Source: Sulfurimonas sp.
GTDB taxonomy: Bacteria > Campylobacterota > Campylobacteria > Campylobacterales > Sulfurimonadaceae
DNA length: 51,308 nucleotides
Direction of reading: 5' to 3'
Assembly: GCA_021648405.1 (NCBI GenBank)
Contig: JAKISX010000005.1
Location: forward strand, 1-51,308
Of this stretch, positions 28,590 to 39,240 are shown piece after piece. Made by a program: the position numbers and the translations under genes. The notes beneath the pieces are model-generated. The model did not search any database. It had not been told where the DNA came from and saw nothing but the letters and a program-made list of their open reading frames with translations. How positions within the stretch are numbered: the stretch's first letter is position 1; each line of letters opens with the position of its first letter.

Positions 28590-29029
28590 TGAAAAAATTA
28601 ACACTGTCTTTAATACTACTTACAAGTTTATTAAGTAGCAATGACTTAGTATGGATTGATGAGCAAATAGATGCAATTAAACCACCTAGAAGTGGTGAGC
28701 ATAACTCAAAAATTAGTAGGATTAGCGATCCATTTATCTTTTTAGAAAAAAATGGATATAAGCCTATTAAAAAAATTAGTAAGAAGACTGATTTGAAAAA
28801 AAATGATTCAAATATAAAGTCTGTTTTTAGTAGTTCACTGCTAAGGCTGTCTATGATTATGAATGGTTCAGCGCTAATAAACAATAAATGGTACAAAGTA
28901 GATGATTGGGTAAAAAAATATAAAATTATTGAAATATCTAATTCATCTGTAACATTAAGACGTAATTCAAAAACAAAAGTTATTTCTACAGCTTCAAAGA
29001 ATGATAACTTAAAATTTAAAAGACAATAG
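28571..29029 (+). CDS. Small exported protein, MshK/PilP/GspC-like (positionally CtsR-like)
   Basis: Signal peptide followed by a GspC-HR-like pattern (MIMNGSALINNKWYKVDDWVKKYKIIEISNSSVTLRRNSKTKVI). Confidence 0.55.
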   Translation: MGDNILMKKLTLSLILLTSLLSSNDLVWIDEQIDAIKPPRSGEHNSKISRISDPFIFLEKNGYKPIKKISKKTDLKKNDSNIKSVFSSSLLRLSMIMNGSALINNKWYKVDDWVKKYKIIEISNSSVTLRRNSKTKVISTASKNDNLKFKRQ

Positions 29030-29039
29030 GTAGGTAACC

Positions 29040-30674
29040 ATGAAATCAATAAAAAAATATATACTGGGAATAAGTATATCATTAGCACTATCATTCCAAG
29101 CAAATGCAGATTGTTCATACGAACTTTTTAGTGTTAGTTCAACTAAAGGAACTAAAATAATTGACTTTATTGATCAATTAAGTGATCAATGTAAATTTAG
29201 TTTAATAGTAACCGATGTTAATGCTCAAAAATTTCTTAATACTTCCTTAAATAAAACTCATATTAAAAATTTAACTATTAATGAAGTTCTAGGTATTATA
29301 TTAAAAGAAAATAACTTATTTTATACATTAGAAAATAATCTTTTAAAAATTTCATACCTAACTACTAAAGTATTTAATATTGACTACATCTTATCTCAAA
29401 GAATAGCTACTGGGAGCACAAACGTTACTCTTAGCTCATCTTCAAGACAATCTCAAAAAGGTGGCGCTAGTAGTGGTGGTGCTGGTGGTGGTGGCGCTAA
29501 TAATAATCAAGGATCAAGTAGTAAATCTGGTATAAAGATTGAAAGCAATGATGAAGTTGAATTTTGGAAAGAGTTAGATTTAGAGCTTCAAAAAGTATTA
29601 AATAGACCAGAGGATGTGTATGTAGCTGATGAACCAATTATAAATAAAAATGCTGGTTTAATTACAGTTACAGCAACACAAAGACAAATGAGCAGATTAG
29701 ATAGTTATTTAAAAAAACTTCAAGATAAGGTTCAGCTTCAAGTTTTAATAGATGTACAACTGCTCTCTGTAACTATGAGTGAAGGTAAAACTACGGGTGT
29801 AGATTGGCAGCAACTTTATGCACTTCAAAATATTAGTATAGATATACATGATTTGCGCTATAAAAATGTTTCTGAATTTACAACTGGTGATGATGACACC
29901 TCAATTACAGAAGCTACTTATAATGGATTTAGAGATGTAGCTAATTTAGTTAGTATAAAATCTAGTGGCTCTATAAATGAAGTTATTAAATTTTTAAAAA
30001 CTCAAGGTGATGTAACTTCAATCTCTAATCCAAAAGTTTTAACTTTAAATAACCAACCAGCACTTATTACAGCTGGTACTGAATTTTTTTACAAAGTAAA
30101 ATCATCTACTAATCAACAAGGATCTGGTGGTGGTGTTGCTTCTACTACTCAAAATGAATCTATTCAATCTGTATTTGCTGGTGTTCTTTTAAGCATAACA
30201 CCTGAAATATCTGACGATAAAACAATCACACTAAAAATTAATCCATCTTTGTCTGAAACTGCAAATGATATGAGTCAAACAACTTCTGCTGAAAGATCTA
30301 TGCCACCAGATTTAAATCGTCGTCAATTATCATCAGTTGTAACTATACAAGATGGAAATAGAATAATTTTAGGTGGTCTAATCAGCACTAAAAATACTAA
30401 AAGTTCAAATAAAATTCCTATTTTAGGTGATATTCCAATTCTTAATTATCTGTTTAAATACGAATCAAATTCTAAACAAGTCCAAGAGCTTGTTATAGTT
30501 ATAGAGACACATATAATTAAAAAAAATAATAACTCATTGTCATTATCAGATTTAGGATATAGTAGTATTTCTGAGGATACTATACAAAGTAAGAAAAGCT
30601 TGATTTCTGTAAATACTGATACATCAGCTAAAAATTCTAATTCAAATAAAATACAATTAGAAAATGAAATCTAG
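29040..30674 (+). CDS. Secretin (MshL/PilQ/GspD family; CtsD-like)
   Basis: Signal peptide, STN/secretin N domains, VQLQVLIDVQLLSVTMSEGKTTGVDW, SNPKVLTLNNQPALITAG and RIILGGLISTKNTKSSNKIPILGDIPILNYLFKYES. Confidence 0.93.
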   Translation: MKSIKKYILGISISLALSFQANADCSYELFSVSSTKGTKIIDFIDQLSDQCKFSLIVTDVNAQKFLNTSLNKTHIKNLTINEVLGIILKENNLFYTLENNLLKISYLTTKVFNIDYILSQRIATGSTNVTLSSSSRQSQKGGASSGGAGGGGANNNQGSSSKSGIKIESNDEVEFWKELDLELQKVLNRPEDVYVADEPIINKNAGLITVTATQRQMSRLDSYLKKLQDKVQLQVLIDVQLLSVTMSEGKTTGVDWQQLYALQNISIDIHDLRYKNVSEFTTGDDDTSITEATYNGFRDVANLVSIKSSGSINEVIKFLKTQGDVTSISNPKVLTLNNQPALITAGTEFFYKVKSSTNQQGSGGGVASTTQNESIQSVFAGVLLSITPEISDDKTITLKINPSLSETANDMSQTTSAERSMPPDLNRRQLSSVVTIQDGNRIILGGLISTKNTKSSNKIPILGDIPILNYLFKYESNSKQVQELVIVIETHIIKKNNNSLSLSDLGYSSISEDTIQSKKSLISVNTDTSAKNSNSNKIQLENEI

Positions 30675-31473
30675 CATCTTTAGCACTTCAAAAGATGTTT
30701 TTTTAGATACAGTAAATGCAAAAGATTATGTACAACTAGATCGTGTCTCTACAATTTATCAATCATTGAAAGCTTCTGTAAAGAAGCCTCTTAAAATGAT
30801 TTTACTTTATGGCAAGCCAGGGACTGGAAAGAGCATGTTTTTATCTAAACTGCACCATGATTTATCTAAAACTGAAAAGATACACTATTATATGACACCA
30901 ATTTTAGATGAAAGTGAATTTTATAAATCTATTGCGCATGACTTATATGATGTAGACAGTGAAAATGAATTGAACTTTACACAAATGATAAAAATTCTTA
31001 AAAATAAAAATTCAGACGAGATACCTCTAGTCTTATTAGATGAAGCACAGCTTTATTCAGATAGTTTAATGGAAAAAATTAGATTATTGTCAGATACTAG
31101 AAAAATCAAATTTATTATCGCTTTACATAAAACTCAAAAAGAAGATTTAATAGCAAAAGAGCATTTTAAAACTAGAATATGGGAATCAATAGAATTAAGT
31201 AATGCAAGTATTGTTGAATTAAAAATATATATACAAAAAAAACTCATGAAAGCCAACTGTTTTGATAGTGCAAATATGATTACAAATAGCTCTATAAAAC
31301 TTATACATAAACTTACAGATGGAAATTATAGAGACACAAATAAATTATTAAACACAGTATTTGAAATTTACTCTTATTATTACAACAATAGCCCAGACAA
31401 GATAAGTACGAATAAATTATCAAATAAAATTATTGAGATGTCTGCAATTCATACCGGATTAATAAATGCATAA
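30664..31473 (+). CDS. AAA ATPase (MshM/ExeA-like; CtsP-like)
   Basis: Walker A LLYGKPGTGKSMF, Walker B IPLVLLDEAQLY; overlaps the secretin stop. Confidence 0.8.
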   Translation: MKSSIFSTSKDVFLDTVNAKDYVQLDRVSTIYQSLKASVKKPLKMILLYGKPGTGKSMFLSKLHHDLSKTEKIHYYMTPILDESEFYKSIAHDLYDVDSENELNFTQMIKILKNKNSDEIPLVLLDEAQLYSDSLMEKIRLLSDTRKIKFIIALHKTQKEDLIAKEHFKTRIWESIELSNASIVELKIYIQKKLMKANCFDSANMITNSSIKLIHKLTDGNYRDTNKLLNTVFEIYSYYYNNSPDKISTNKLSNKIIEMSAIHTGLINA

Positions 31474-32203
31474 TATATATGAACTTGAAAAGCAGTGGAG
31501 AAATTATAAAACTAGAAAATATCTTCCTCATGTTGGCGCAGTGATAACTACTTTATTTTTACTTGCATATGTGTTTATAACTATTACTACTCCAAAAAAA
31601 AAAGAGGTGCAAAATGTTCTTAAAGAAAAGAGTACGGAGTATTTAGCTATAGAAGAAAAGAAACCTAAAGAAATTATAAAGGAGAAGGTTAGTAATGAGA
31701 ATAAAACATTAACACTAAATCCTTCTTTTGACTTTATAAAAAATTTACAATCAAATTCAATAACTACTTATAAACCAAAAGCTGAAAAAATTCAATCATA
31801 TCAAGCTCAAGACTCAAGCTCTATTGAAGAAAATACGGAAATAATATATATAGAAGAACTAGATGAAAAAATTGCAACTATTTCCCTTGTAAAACAAGAA
31901 ACTACAGATGATATTAATCATGTTATTAAAAGATTTGAAAAAAACAACAATCCTGCCCTTGGTCTTTTTATAGCTAAAAGATATTATAAACTCAAAGACT
32001 ATCAAAAGTCTTACAGATATGCTTTTCTTACAAATGATATAGATGCTGATATTGAGGAAGCTTGGATGATATTTTCAAAATCTTTGGTAAAATTAGGTAA
32101 AAAAGAGATTGCAATAAAAGCGCTACTAAAATACATACAACAGTCTAATTCTAACAATGCAAAAATATTGCTTGAAAATATTGGAACAGGAAAATTTAAA
32201 TGA
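31466..32203 (+). CDS. Membrane-anchored TPR-like protein (MshN-like position)
   Basis: N-terminal TM (VGAVITTLFLLAYVFITI), charged linker and helical repeats (ALGLFIAKRYYKLKDYQKSYRYAFLTNDIDADIEEAWMIFSKSLVKLGK). Confidence 0.6.
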   Translation: MHNIYELEKQWRNYKTRKYLPHVGAVITTLFLLAYVFITITTPKKKEVQNVLKEKSTEYLAIEEKKPKEIIKEKVSNENKTLTLNPSFDFIKNLQSNSITTYKPKAEKIQSYQAQDSSSIEENTEIIYIEELDEKIATISLVKQETTDDINHVIKRFEKNNNPALGLFIAKRYYKLKDYQKSYRYAFLTNDIDADIEEAWMIFSKSLVKLGKKEIAIKALLKYIQQSNSNNAKILLENIGTGKFK

Positions 32204-32742
32204 AAATAATATTTTTAATATTTTTTTACCTCTCTCTTAATGCAGAAATTAAAAATAATATGTTTATTCTTTATCAAAATGAAAAATATGAAAAAGCTTG
32301 TAATCTTGGTTATGGTGATTTAAATGAAAATACTAGAGATGAAGAATTTATGTCATTATACGCTTTTGCGTGCTTAAAATCTGACTATATTGATAGACTA
32401 AGCATACCAATAGCATTACTAAAATCTACAAAAGAATCTCGCTCTAACGCAGCTTACTTTTCAGTAATTTTAATGCAAAAAAAACTTTTATATCATGCCT
32501 TAGTAGATGGATATGACTTATCAGTATTTAAACTTCCAACAACAAATTATGTTTTATCAAAAATATTTGATTTGTATTCAAAACTAGCAAAACATGAAAC
32601 CCGTTCTATATATTTATTTGAAGATGAAGAAAATTCAAAAATTACATACAAACTTTACCTTGAAAATAACGATAGATTAAGCAAAATGATAATTGAAGTG
32701 TATTATGATACAATATCAGTACAACGACATGTATATTGGTAG
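32200..32742 (+). CDS. Hypothetical exported protein within the pilus/T2SS-like operon
   Basis: Intact ORF overlapping both flanking genes' context; N-terminal signal peptide-like sequence; no recognised family. Confidence 0.55.
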   Translation: MKIIFLIFFYLSLNAEIKNNMFILYQNEKYEKACNLGYGDLNENTRDEEFMSLYAFACLKSDYIDRLSIPIALLKSTKESRSNAAYFSVILMQKKLLYHALVDGYDLSVFKLPTTNYVLSKIFDLYSKLAKHETRSIYLFEDEENSKITYKLYLENNDRLSKMIIEVYYDTISVQRHVYW

Positions 32743-32751
32743 GAAAATTAG

Positions 32752-34482
32752 ATGGATAGAATAACAACAGACTTACTTGAAAATGGCTTGATTATGAAAG
32801 GTCAAGTTAATAGACTAATAGCTAAGGGTATTAATAATTCATTAATTCTCAAACATATTACACAATCTGGTTTTATGACAATGGATAGACTAGTTCGATT
32901 TATTGTAGATAAAATAAGAAAAGGGGTATATGAGTTATCAATAATTGCAGAATATGATTATATAAAAGAAAGTACCGTCTTAACAAAACTATCAAAAGAG
33001 TTAAATTTAGACTTTATTGATTTAGATGATGCCCATATTGATGATAGTTTGACAAATAAAATTCCTTTTGCCCAACTTCAAAAATATAATGCCTTCCCTG
33101 TTTACTCTGATGATACAAATGTTTATATTGCTTTAAATGATCCACTAAATATAGAAGCTAAAGAATCCTTGCAAAGACTTTTTAAAAAAACTTTAATAAT
33201 AAAAGTTGCAGTGAAAAAACAAATAACTCAACATCTATTTAAAGTATCTCTTAAAGATAAAGAAAAAGTGTTAGTTAAAAAGGTACGCGATGAGTTAAAT
33301 TCAATTAATACTCTAGAAGAGCAGCAGCAAGCTTCATCAATACTTTTACTAATTAATGTAATTTTAGATGCTTGTATACAAGGTCGTGCTAGTGACGTGC
33401 ATATAGAACCATCTGAAAGAAGTTGCTCTGTTAGAGGTAGAATTGATGGTAAATTATCTGAAATATTCATTTTCCCAAAAGATATATTTGCGCCACTAAC
33501 ATCACGAATAAAACTATTGGCAAATCTAGATATTGCTGAAAAAAGAAAACCGCAAGATGGGCGCTTCTCATCTATAGTATCTGGAGTAGAATACGATTTT
33601 CGCCTCTCAACTCTCCCCACATTATATGGTGAATCCATAGTTATGCGTGTGCTTGACAAACAAAAAGCACTTGTAAAACTTGAAGAAGCTGGTATGGATA
33701 CTCAAAGCTATCATAAATTTCAAAAAGCATTAAAGACTCCATATGGTATTATTTTAGTAACTGGACCAACTGGTAGTGGTAAAACTACTACTCTTTATGG
33801 AGCTTTAAATGAAATCAAAGATATATCAGATAAAATAATAACAGTTGAAGATCCAGTTGAGTATAGAATGAGTTCTATTCAACAGGTACAAGTAAATCCT
33901 AAGATTGGTTTAAAATTTGCAGATGCGCTTCGTTCCATTTTAAGACAAGATCCTGATAAAATTATGATTGGGGAGATTCGTGATAGCGAAACTCTTGAAA
34001 TTGCTATTAAAGCAGCTCTTACAGGTCACTTAGTTATCTCAACTTTACATACAAATGATTCCATATCTGCAATTCCAAGAATGGCAGATATGGGGATACA
34101 GCACTATTTAATTTCTGGTGCGGTTATAGCTATTGTTGCGCAAAGATTAGTTAGAAAAATTTGTAGTCACTGTAAAACCATTCAAGAAATTCCAGCATCA
34201 ATAATTGAAGAATATAGCGATTTTATAAGCGCTGATGATATATTTTATATTGGTAGCGGCTGTAAAGAATGTAATGATACAGGATATTCTGGTCGTGAGA
34301 TGATTTGTGAAATATTAAATATTTCAGAAAAACTATCTTCTTTAATAGCCAAATCTGCATCAAAAGAAGATATGCATAAACAAGCAAAAGAAGAAGATTT
34401 TATTGGAATATTTGAAAATGGTATTCAAAAAGCAAAAGATGGCATTACATCTTTTAAAGAAATATTAAGGGCGGCCAAATGA
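32752..34482 (+). CDS. GspE/PilB-family secretion ATPase (CtsE/MshE-like)
   Basis: ASDVHIEPSERSCSVRGRIDG, GPTGSGKTTTLYGAL, ITVEDPVEY, LRSILRQDPDKIMIGEIRDSETLEIAIKAALTGHLVISTLHTND and tetracysteine CSHC...CKEC. Confidence 0.96.
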   Translation: MDRITTDLLENGLIMKGQVNRLIAKGINNSLILKHITQSGFMTMDRLVRFIVDKIRKGVYELSIIAEYDYIKESTVLTKLSKELNLDFIDLDDAHIDDSLTNKIPFAQLQKYNAFPVYSDDTNVYIALNDPLNIEAKESLQRLFKKTLIIKVAVKKQITQHLFKVSLKDKEKVLVKKVRDELNSINTLEEQQQASSILLLINVILDACIQGRASDVHIEPSERSCSVRGRIDGKLSEIFIFPKDIFAPLTSRIKLLANLDIAEKRKPQDGRFSSIVSGVEYDFRLSTLPTLYGESIVMRVLDKQKALVKLEEAGMDTQSYHKFQKALKTPYGIILVTGPTGSGKTTTLYGALNEIKDISDKIITVEDPVEYRMSSIQQVQVNPKIGLKFADALRSILRQDPDKIMIGEIRDSETLEIAIKAALTGHLVISTLHTNDSISAIPRMADMGIQHYLISGAVIAIVAQRLVRKICSHCKTIQEIPASIIEEYSDFISADDIFYIGSGCKECNDTGYSGREMICEILNISEKLSSLIAKSASKEDMHKQAKEEDFIGIFENGIQKAKDGITSFKEILRAAK

Positions 34483-35723
34483 CAAACTATTATGAAGCAA
34501 CTGTTCTCACTAGAGGTAAGAAAAAGAAATTTGGTTTTTATGCAGAGGATAAAAATGATGCTACTGATATAGCAAAAATTAAGTATTCTGGTCTTTTTAT
34601 TAAAGTTGAAGTGGCTAGTGAACCATTAGAGTTTAGATTAAAAAAAATAAAGTCTAATCTACTAAAAAATGTTAAAAAGAAAAAAATAAAGTCTGATGCT
34701 TTGATAGCATCTATTCGCCAGCTTGCTGTTATGACTAATGCTGGTCTTCCTATTCATGATTCTATCACTGAAGTATCCAACTCTACCTCTGATACTAGTT
34801 TAAAATTTGTTTTAGATAACCTTGCTGATGATATTAATTCTGGTAGTTCACTATCAAAATCTATGGAAAATTTTAAATTCGAACTTGGTAATTTAACAAT
34901 AGCTATGGTAAAACTTGGAGAAAAAACAGGTAACCTAGATGAATCACTAGAGGCACTAGCTGGTATGCTTGAAGAGATTAGAAGCAATGTTATTAAGTTT
35001 AAAAAAGCAATGGCATATCCTAGAAATGTAATGATAGCAATGGCTATTGCGTTTACAGTTCTTATATCATATGTAGTACCTCAATTTAAGTCTATATTTG
35101 AACAATTAGGTGCAGAATTACCATTACCGACATTAATTCTTTTAAAACTTGAACATATTTTTAATAATTATGGTCCCTATGTTCTAGTTGGTGGTTTTTT
35201 AATTTTTGTAATTTCAAAATATGCTATTGATAATTATAAAGATATTAGATATAAATGGCATCAATTATTACTAAAAACATATCTTATAAAGAATATTATA
35301 AAATATTCTACACTTAATCGCTTTACTTTAGTTTTATCTGAACTTGTGCGTGCAGGTATTCCTATTGCCGAAGCACTAGATACTGCAACAGACATGATAG
35401 ATAATTTACCTTTAAAGGAAAAATTATCAACAATTAGAATTGCTGTGGAAAAAGGTCAACAACTAAATGAAGGTTTACATGATACTGAGCTATTTGAAAA
35501 CATGATTACACAAATGATAAAAGCTGGTGAAGACGGTGGAGCATTAGACAAAATGATGGAAAAAGTTGCTGAATATTATAAGATGAAATTTGATGCAATT
35601 ATCGATGGTCTATCTGAATCAATTGAGCCTATAATGTTAATTATAATTGCAGCGATGATTTTACTTTTAGCTCTTGGTATCTTTATGCCTATGTGGAGCA
35701 TGGGTGAAGCAGCAGGGCTATAA
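34479..35723 (+). CDS. GspF/PilC-family inner-membrane protein (CtsF/MshG-like)
   Basis: T2SSF domains: RQLAVMTNAGLPIHDSI, GEKTGNLDESLEALA, SELVRAGIPIAEALD and MIKAGEDGGALDKMMEKVAEYY. Confidence 0.95.
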   Translation: MTNYYEATVLTRGKKKKFGFYAEDKNDATDIAKIKYSGLFIKVEVASEPLEFRLKKIKSNLLKNVKKKKIKSDALIASIRQLAVMTNAGLPIHDSITEVSNSTSDTSLKFVLDNLADDINSGSSLSKSMENFKFELGNLTIAMVKLGEKTGNLDESLEALAGMLEEIRSNVIKFKKAMAYPRNVMIAMAIAFTVLISYVVPQFKSIFEQLGAELPLPTLILLKLEHIFNNYGPYVLVGGFLIFVISKYAIDNYKDIRYKWHQLLLKTYLIKNIIKYSTLNRFTLVLSELVRAGIPIAEALDTATDMIDNLPLKEKLSTIRIAVEKGQQLNEGLHDTELFENMITQMIKAGEDGGALDKMMEKVAEYYKMKFDAIIDGLSESIEPIMLIIIAAMILLLALGIFMPMWSMGEAAGL

Positions 35724-35796
35724 AGAGAGAACATAAAACACCTCTCTTATCCCCTTCTTCTTCAATTTGTAACTCAACTATAAAGTATTTTTGGAT

Positions 35797-36975
35797 TTAA
35801 GTCCTATAATCCGCATTAATTTTTACATACTCATACCCTAAATCGCAGCCATAGGCTTTAAACTTACCATTAGCTATACCTAAGTCACAACTTATTGTAA
35901 ACTTAGCGTGAGTCATAACTTTAGCAGCTTTAATCTCCATCTCTTCATTAAAAAAAACTTCACCTTTATCATATACACATACATCATCAAAAGATATTTT
36001 TAGTTTTTCTTCATATGCTTCAACTCCACTTGCGCCAACGGTTGAAGCTATGCGACCCCAGTTTGGGTCTTCGCCATATAGTGCAGTTTTAACTAAAAGC
36101 GAATCTGATAATGCCTTAGCTACTACTTCAGCTTCTTTGTCATCTTTTGCACCAGTTATATTATAGGTTACTAATTTTGTAGCACCTTCGCCATCTCTCG
36201 TCATCTCTAGTGCTAAAAAATGCATAATTTTTGTAAGAGCCTCTTTAAAGGCTTTCTTTTGATAAACTCCACTCTTTGCATTACTTAAAATAAGTACAGT
36301 GTCATTTGTTGAAGTATCGCCATCTACACTTATTGCATTAAATGTAGTTTTAACAGATTCATCAAGTGCCTCTTGCATATCAGATTTTGAAACATTTGCA
36401 TCTGTCGTGATAAAACAAAGCATAGTAGCCATTGCAGGGTTTATCATACCAGCACCCTTAGCCATAGCCCCTATATTAAAACTACTACCATCATCTAGTT
36501 CAACTCTAAATGCACACTCTTTAGAGTAGCTGTCCGTTGTCATAATAGCTAATGCGGCTGCATGTGGATTTTTTTGAGTTATATCAAATAGTTTAACTCC
36601 ATCTATGATTTTTTCTTTTGGAAGCCTGTTGCCAATAACTCCAGTTGAACTCATTAGTGGATTTACTTTATCATCTCCACATTCTAAAAGTATCTCATCT
36701 ATATCTTCAAGACCTTTTATTCCAGTCATTGCATTTGCATTTTTAGAGTTTATGAGGACAAAATTTGTTTTAAAATTGCCTTTATTTTTAAAATGTTTTA
36801 TGGGGGCAGCTTCCATCTTATTTGTGGTAAAAACAGATGCTACTTCACACTCAGTATCTGAGTAGATAAAAGCCATATCTTTTGCATTTTGTGCTTTTAA
36901 TCCAGCACTTATACCATCTGCAAAAAAACCATCACTTGCACAAACTCCAGCATCTGATAAGATCAATTTATACAA
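35797..36975 (-). CDS. argJ: Bifunctional glutamate N-acetyltransferase/amino-acid acetyltransferase ArgJ
   Basis: [42 protein letters not shown] and [17 protein letters not shown]. Confidence 0.97.
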   Translation of the reverse strand: MYKLILSDAGVCASDGFFADGISAGLKAQNAKDMAFIYSDTECEVASVFTTNKMEAAPIKHFKNKGNFKTNFVLINSKNANAMTGIKGLEDIDEILLECGDDKVNPLMSSTGVIGNRLPKEKIIDGVKLFDITQKNPHAAALAIMTTDSYSKECAFRVELDDGSSFNIGAMAKGAGMINPAMATMLCFITTDANVSKSDMQEALDESVKTTFNAISVDGDTSTNDTVLILSNAKSGVYQKKAFKEALTKIMHFLALEMTRDGEGATKLVTYNITGAKDDKEAEVVAKALSDSLLVKTALYGEDPNWGRIASTVGASGVEAYEEKLKISFDDVCVYDKGEVFFNEEMEIKAAKVMTHAKFTISCDLGIANGKFKAYGCDLGYEYVKINADYRT

Positions 36976-38098
36976 ATTTTAATTCCTTTGGCTTCTCTCT
37001 TCTTCTAAGCAAATTCTTTGTAGTAGCTATATTTAATTGTGAGCCAACTACAAGTAACTTACACTCACTAGTAATTAATACATCGCCTTTTGGCATAGTC
37101 AAAAATTTACCATCTTTTTTGGTAATTCCAACAACTGATGTATTGGTAATTTGCCTTAGATGTGTTTCTTTTAATTTTTTTAGAACTGCCCAAGAATATT
37201 TTGGGACTTCAATCTCCTGCATATCTAATGGATTGTCGCTCTTAAATAAAAATTCTTCAAGTAAATTTTCCATATCTGGGCGTGCAGCCATAGCACTTAC
37301 TCTTTGAGCTGTAAGTTTAGTTGGAGAAACAACAGTATCTGCGCCTAGTTTTTTAAGTTTATCAACATCACTATGTGTCTCAGCTGATGATATAACATAA
37401 TATGGACGAGGAAGATGATGCTCTTTCTCAAATAGTCTAACAGAAGCGATAAGAGCAATATTGTCTGCCATAGAATCTGAAAGCGTTATAAGTCCCTTTG
37501 CTGATGAAAGATGGGCTTTTAACATAGTTAACTCTGCATGTGGCTCTGCTTTTATGTATGTTGGGTATTTATGCTCTTTTGCCCACTCATGTATCTCTGG
37601 TCTTGGATCAATGACAACAAATGGTATATGATTTTTTCTAAGCTCTTTTGTAACCTCTAAAGTGTAATTATTATGATAACATACAACAAAATGATTTTTT
37701 AATCGTGCAATTCTATACAACATTCTACGCTCCTTTAAAATATTAACAAGTGTCCCTCTGTTTAACTCCGCAACCATAATACCAATTACACTTGAAAAAA
37801 CTGCGAAACCTGCAATAATTAGTGTAATTGTAAATATACGACCAGCGTCAGAGACAGGTGCCATCTCTCCAAATCCAACAGTAGTGAAAGTTATACCAGC
37901 TTGATAAATTGCATCCATCAATGTAAAATCATCAATGATTACATAACCCATAGTACCAACCATCATAGTAAGTACGGTTAAGATTAGAGGTAAACGAAAT
38001 GGTTTAAAATGTGGGTATAGTTCTGGTAATAGCTTAGCTTGGGGTTTGGGAGCTGCCTCCCAGTTAAGAAAAGTACGAATCCTTGAGGAAAGATTCAT
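36968..38098 (-). CDS. Voltage-gated/RCK (TrkA-N) potassium channel family protein
   Basis: Pore signature [13 protein letters not shown], followed by TrkA-N and TrkA-C-like domains. Confidence 0.9.
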   Translation of the reverse strand: MNLSSRIRTFLNWEAAPKPQAKLLPELYPHFKPFRLPLILTVLTMMVGTMGYVIIDDFTLMDAIYQAGITFTTVGFGEMAPVSDAGRIFTITLIIAGFAVFSSVIGIMVAELNRGTLVNILKERRMLYRIARLKNHFVVCYHNNYTLEVTKELRKNHIPFVVIDPRPEIHEWAKEHKYPTYIKAEPHAELTMLKAHLSSAKGLITLSDSMADNIALIASVRLFEKEHHLPRPYYVISSAETHSDVDKLKKLGADTVVSPTKLTAQRVSAMAARPDMENLLEEFLFKSDNPLDMQEIEVPKYSWAVLKKLKETHLRQITNTSVVGITKKDGKFLTMPKGDVLITSECKLLVVGSQLNIATTKNLLRRREKPKELKFV

Positions 38099-38116
38099 TA
38101 TTATTTCCTTTTATAC

Positions 38117-38305
38117 TTAAGAGTTTTTCTTAAGTGTACGTAATTCTCTTGCAGAGATTTTAATCTTTTTTGTAGTCCCATCTTCTTGAGTGATTCTAAC
38201 TGTTCTTAAGTTTAATAAAAAACGACGCTTAGTTCTATTTTTTGCATGAGAAACATTGTTTCCACTCATAGGGCCTTTGCCACTAATAGCACATCTTCTA
38301 GCCAT
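38117..38305 (-). CDS. rpmB: 50S ribosomal protein L28
   Basis: [38 protein letters not shown]; true start is the internal ATG at 38305, not the ORF-track start at 38356. Confidence 0.95.
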   Translation of the reverse strand: MARRCAISGKGPMSGNNVSHAKNRTKRRFLLNLRTVRITQEDGTTKKIKISARELRTLKKNS

Positions 38306-38445
38306 TATGATATCCTTGTTTGAATTAAAGTTGCGAATTATATCAAGATGAAGCAAAACTTCAACTTAAGTGTAATGCAAAATACAATTAAACATAATTT
38401 TATATAAATATAGCTAAAATCTACATAAAGAAATAAAGATTAATA

Positions 38446-39240
38446 ATGATTACAAATAAAATAATAGATGACTTTATAGATAAAATACCACCTAAGCCAG
38501 ATATATTGCAGGCTACTGTTAAAATTTTAAATGACGGCAATTTAGCTAAAGCAGCTAAAGTAGCAGAAGAAGATTTAGCATTAAAAGCTTATTTATGTAA
38601 CTTAGTAAACAAACCCATCTATGGTTTTAAAAATGAAGTTTGTGATATTGGTCAAATATTTGGAATTTTGAGTCTATCAGGCTCACAACAAACTGTATAT
38701 AACTATATGCTTTCACTCCTTTGTCCAAAAAAATGGGAACTATTTAACTTAAATGAAAACTCATTTTATGAACTTCAAGCAAATTTATCTCTACATTGGA
38801 AAAAAATATTAGATTTTTTAAATATAAATGATAAAGATATAGAGAGTGCAATAACACTTTTACCAGCAAGCATAATTGTAACAGAAGCACTTTTTAGCAC
38901 GAAAAAAGAAGATGTAAAACTTTTACGCAGTGTTAATTCTCTAGACTACAATACTATCCTTATAAGATTATGCAACACCTCTTTGTTTGATATATGCAAT
39001 AAAATTGCAACAAAATGGGATATGTCAGAACAAATACAGCAGATAGTATATGCATCTTCAGGTATAAATCCATCTAAAGATAAACAAATAAACTCACTTG
39101 CAAAATGGATGCATCTTTTACTATTTTATGAACTTTCTCAACCAACGTTTGTAGAAGCACAATTAAATGATTTTATAGATTTTCAACTAGAATATGTACA
39201 AGATATATATGAAGATTTTACTAAAGTTATGGAACTTTAA
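38446..39240 (+). CDS. HDOD-domain protein
   Basis: IPPKPDILQATVKILND...AKAAKVAEEDLALKAYLCNLVNKPIYGF... resembles HDOD output domains. Confidence 0.7.
   Translation: MITNKIIDDFIDKIPPKPDILQATVKILNDGNLAKAAKVAEEDLALKAYLCNLVNKPIYGFKNEVCDIGQIFGILSLSGSQQTVYNYMLSLLCPKKWELFNLNENSFYELQANLSLHWKKILDFLNINDKDIESAITLLPASIIVTEALFSTKKEDVKLLRSVNSLDYNTILIRLCNTSLFDICNKIATKWDMSEQIQQIVYASSGINPSKDKQINSLAKWMHLLLFYELSQPTFVEAQLNDFIDFQLEYVQDIYEDFTKVMEL

Noticed and set aside
28558-29118. 186-aa minus-strand ORF opposite the GspC/PilP-like gene
   Set aside because: Opposite a gene with signal peptide, ribosome-binding context and operon position; low-complexity hydrophobic translation typical of antisense AT-rich DNA.
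35723-35748. AAGAGAG...CTCTCTT inverted repeat between the gspF-like gene and argJ as a terminator
   Set aside because: Only a 7-bp stem with a 12-nt loop and no clear T tract on either strand; too weak to list as a feature.
38306-38356. N-terminal extension of rpmB in the ORF track
   Set aside because: [17 protein letters not shown] is not part of L28; the conserved MARRC start lies at 38305.
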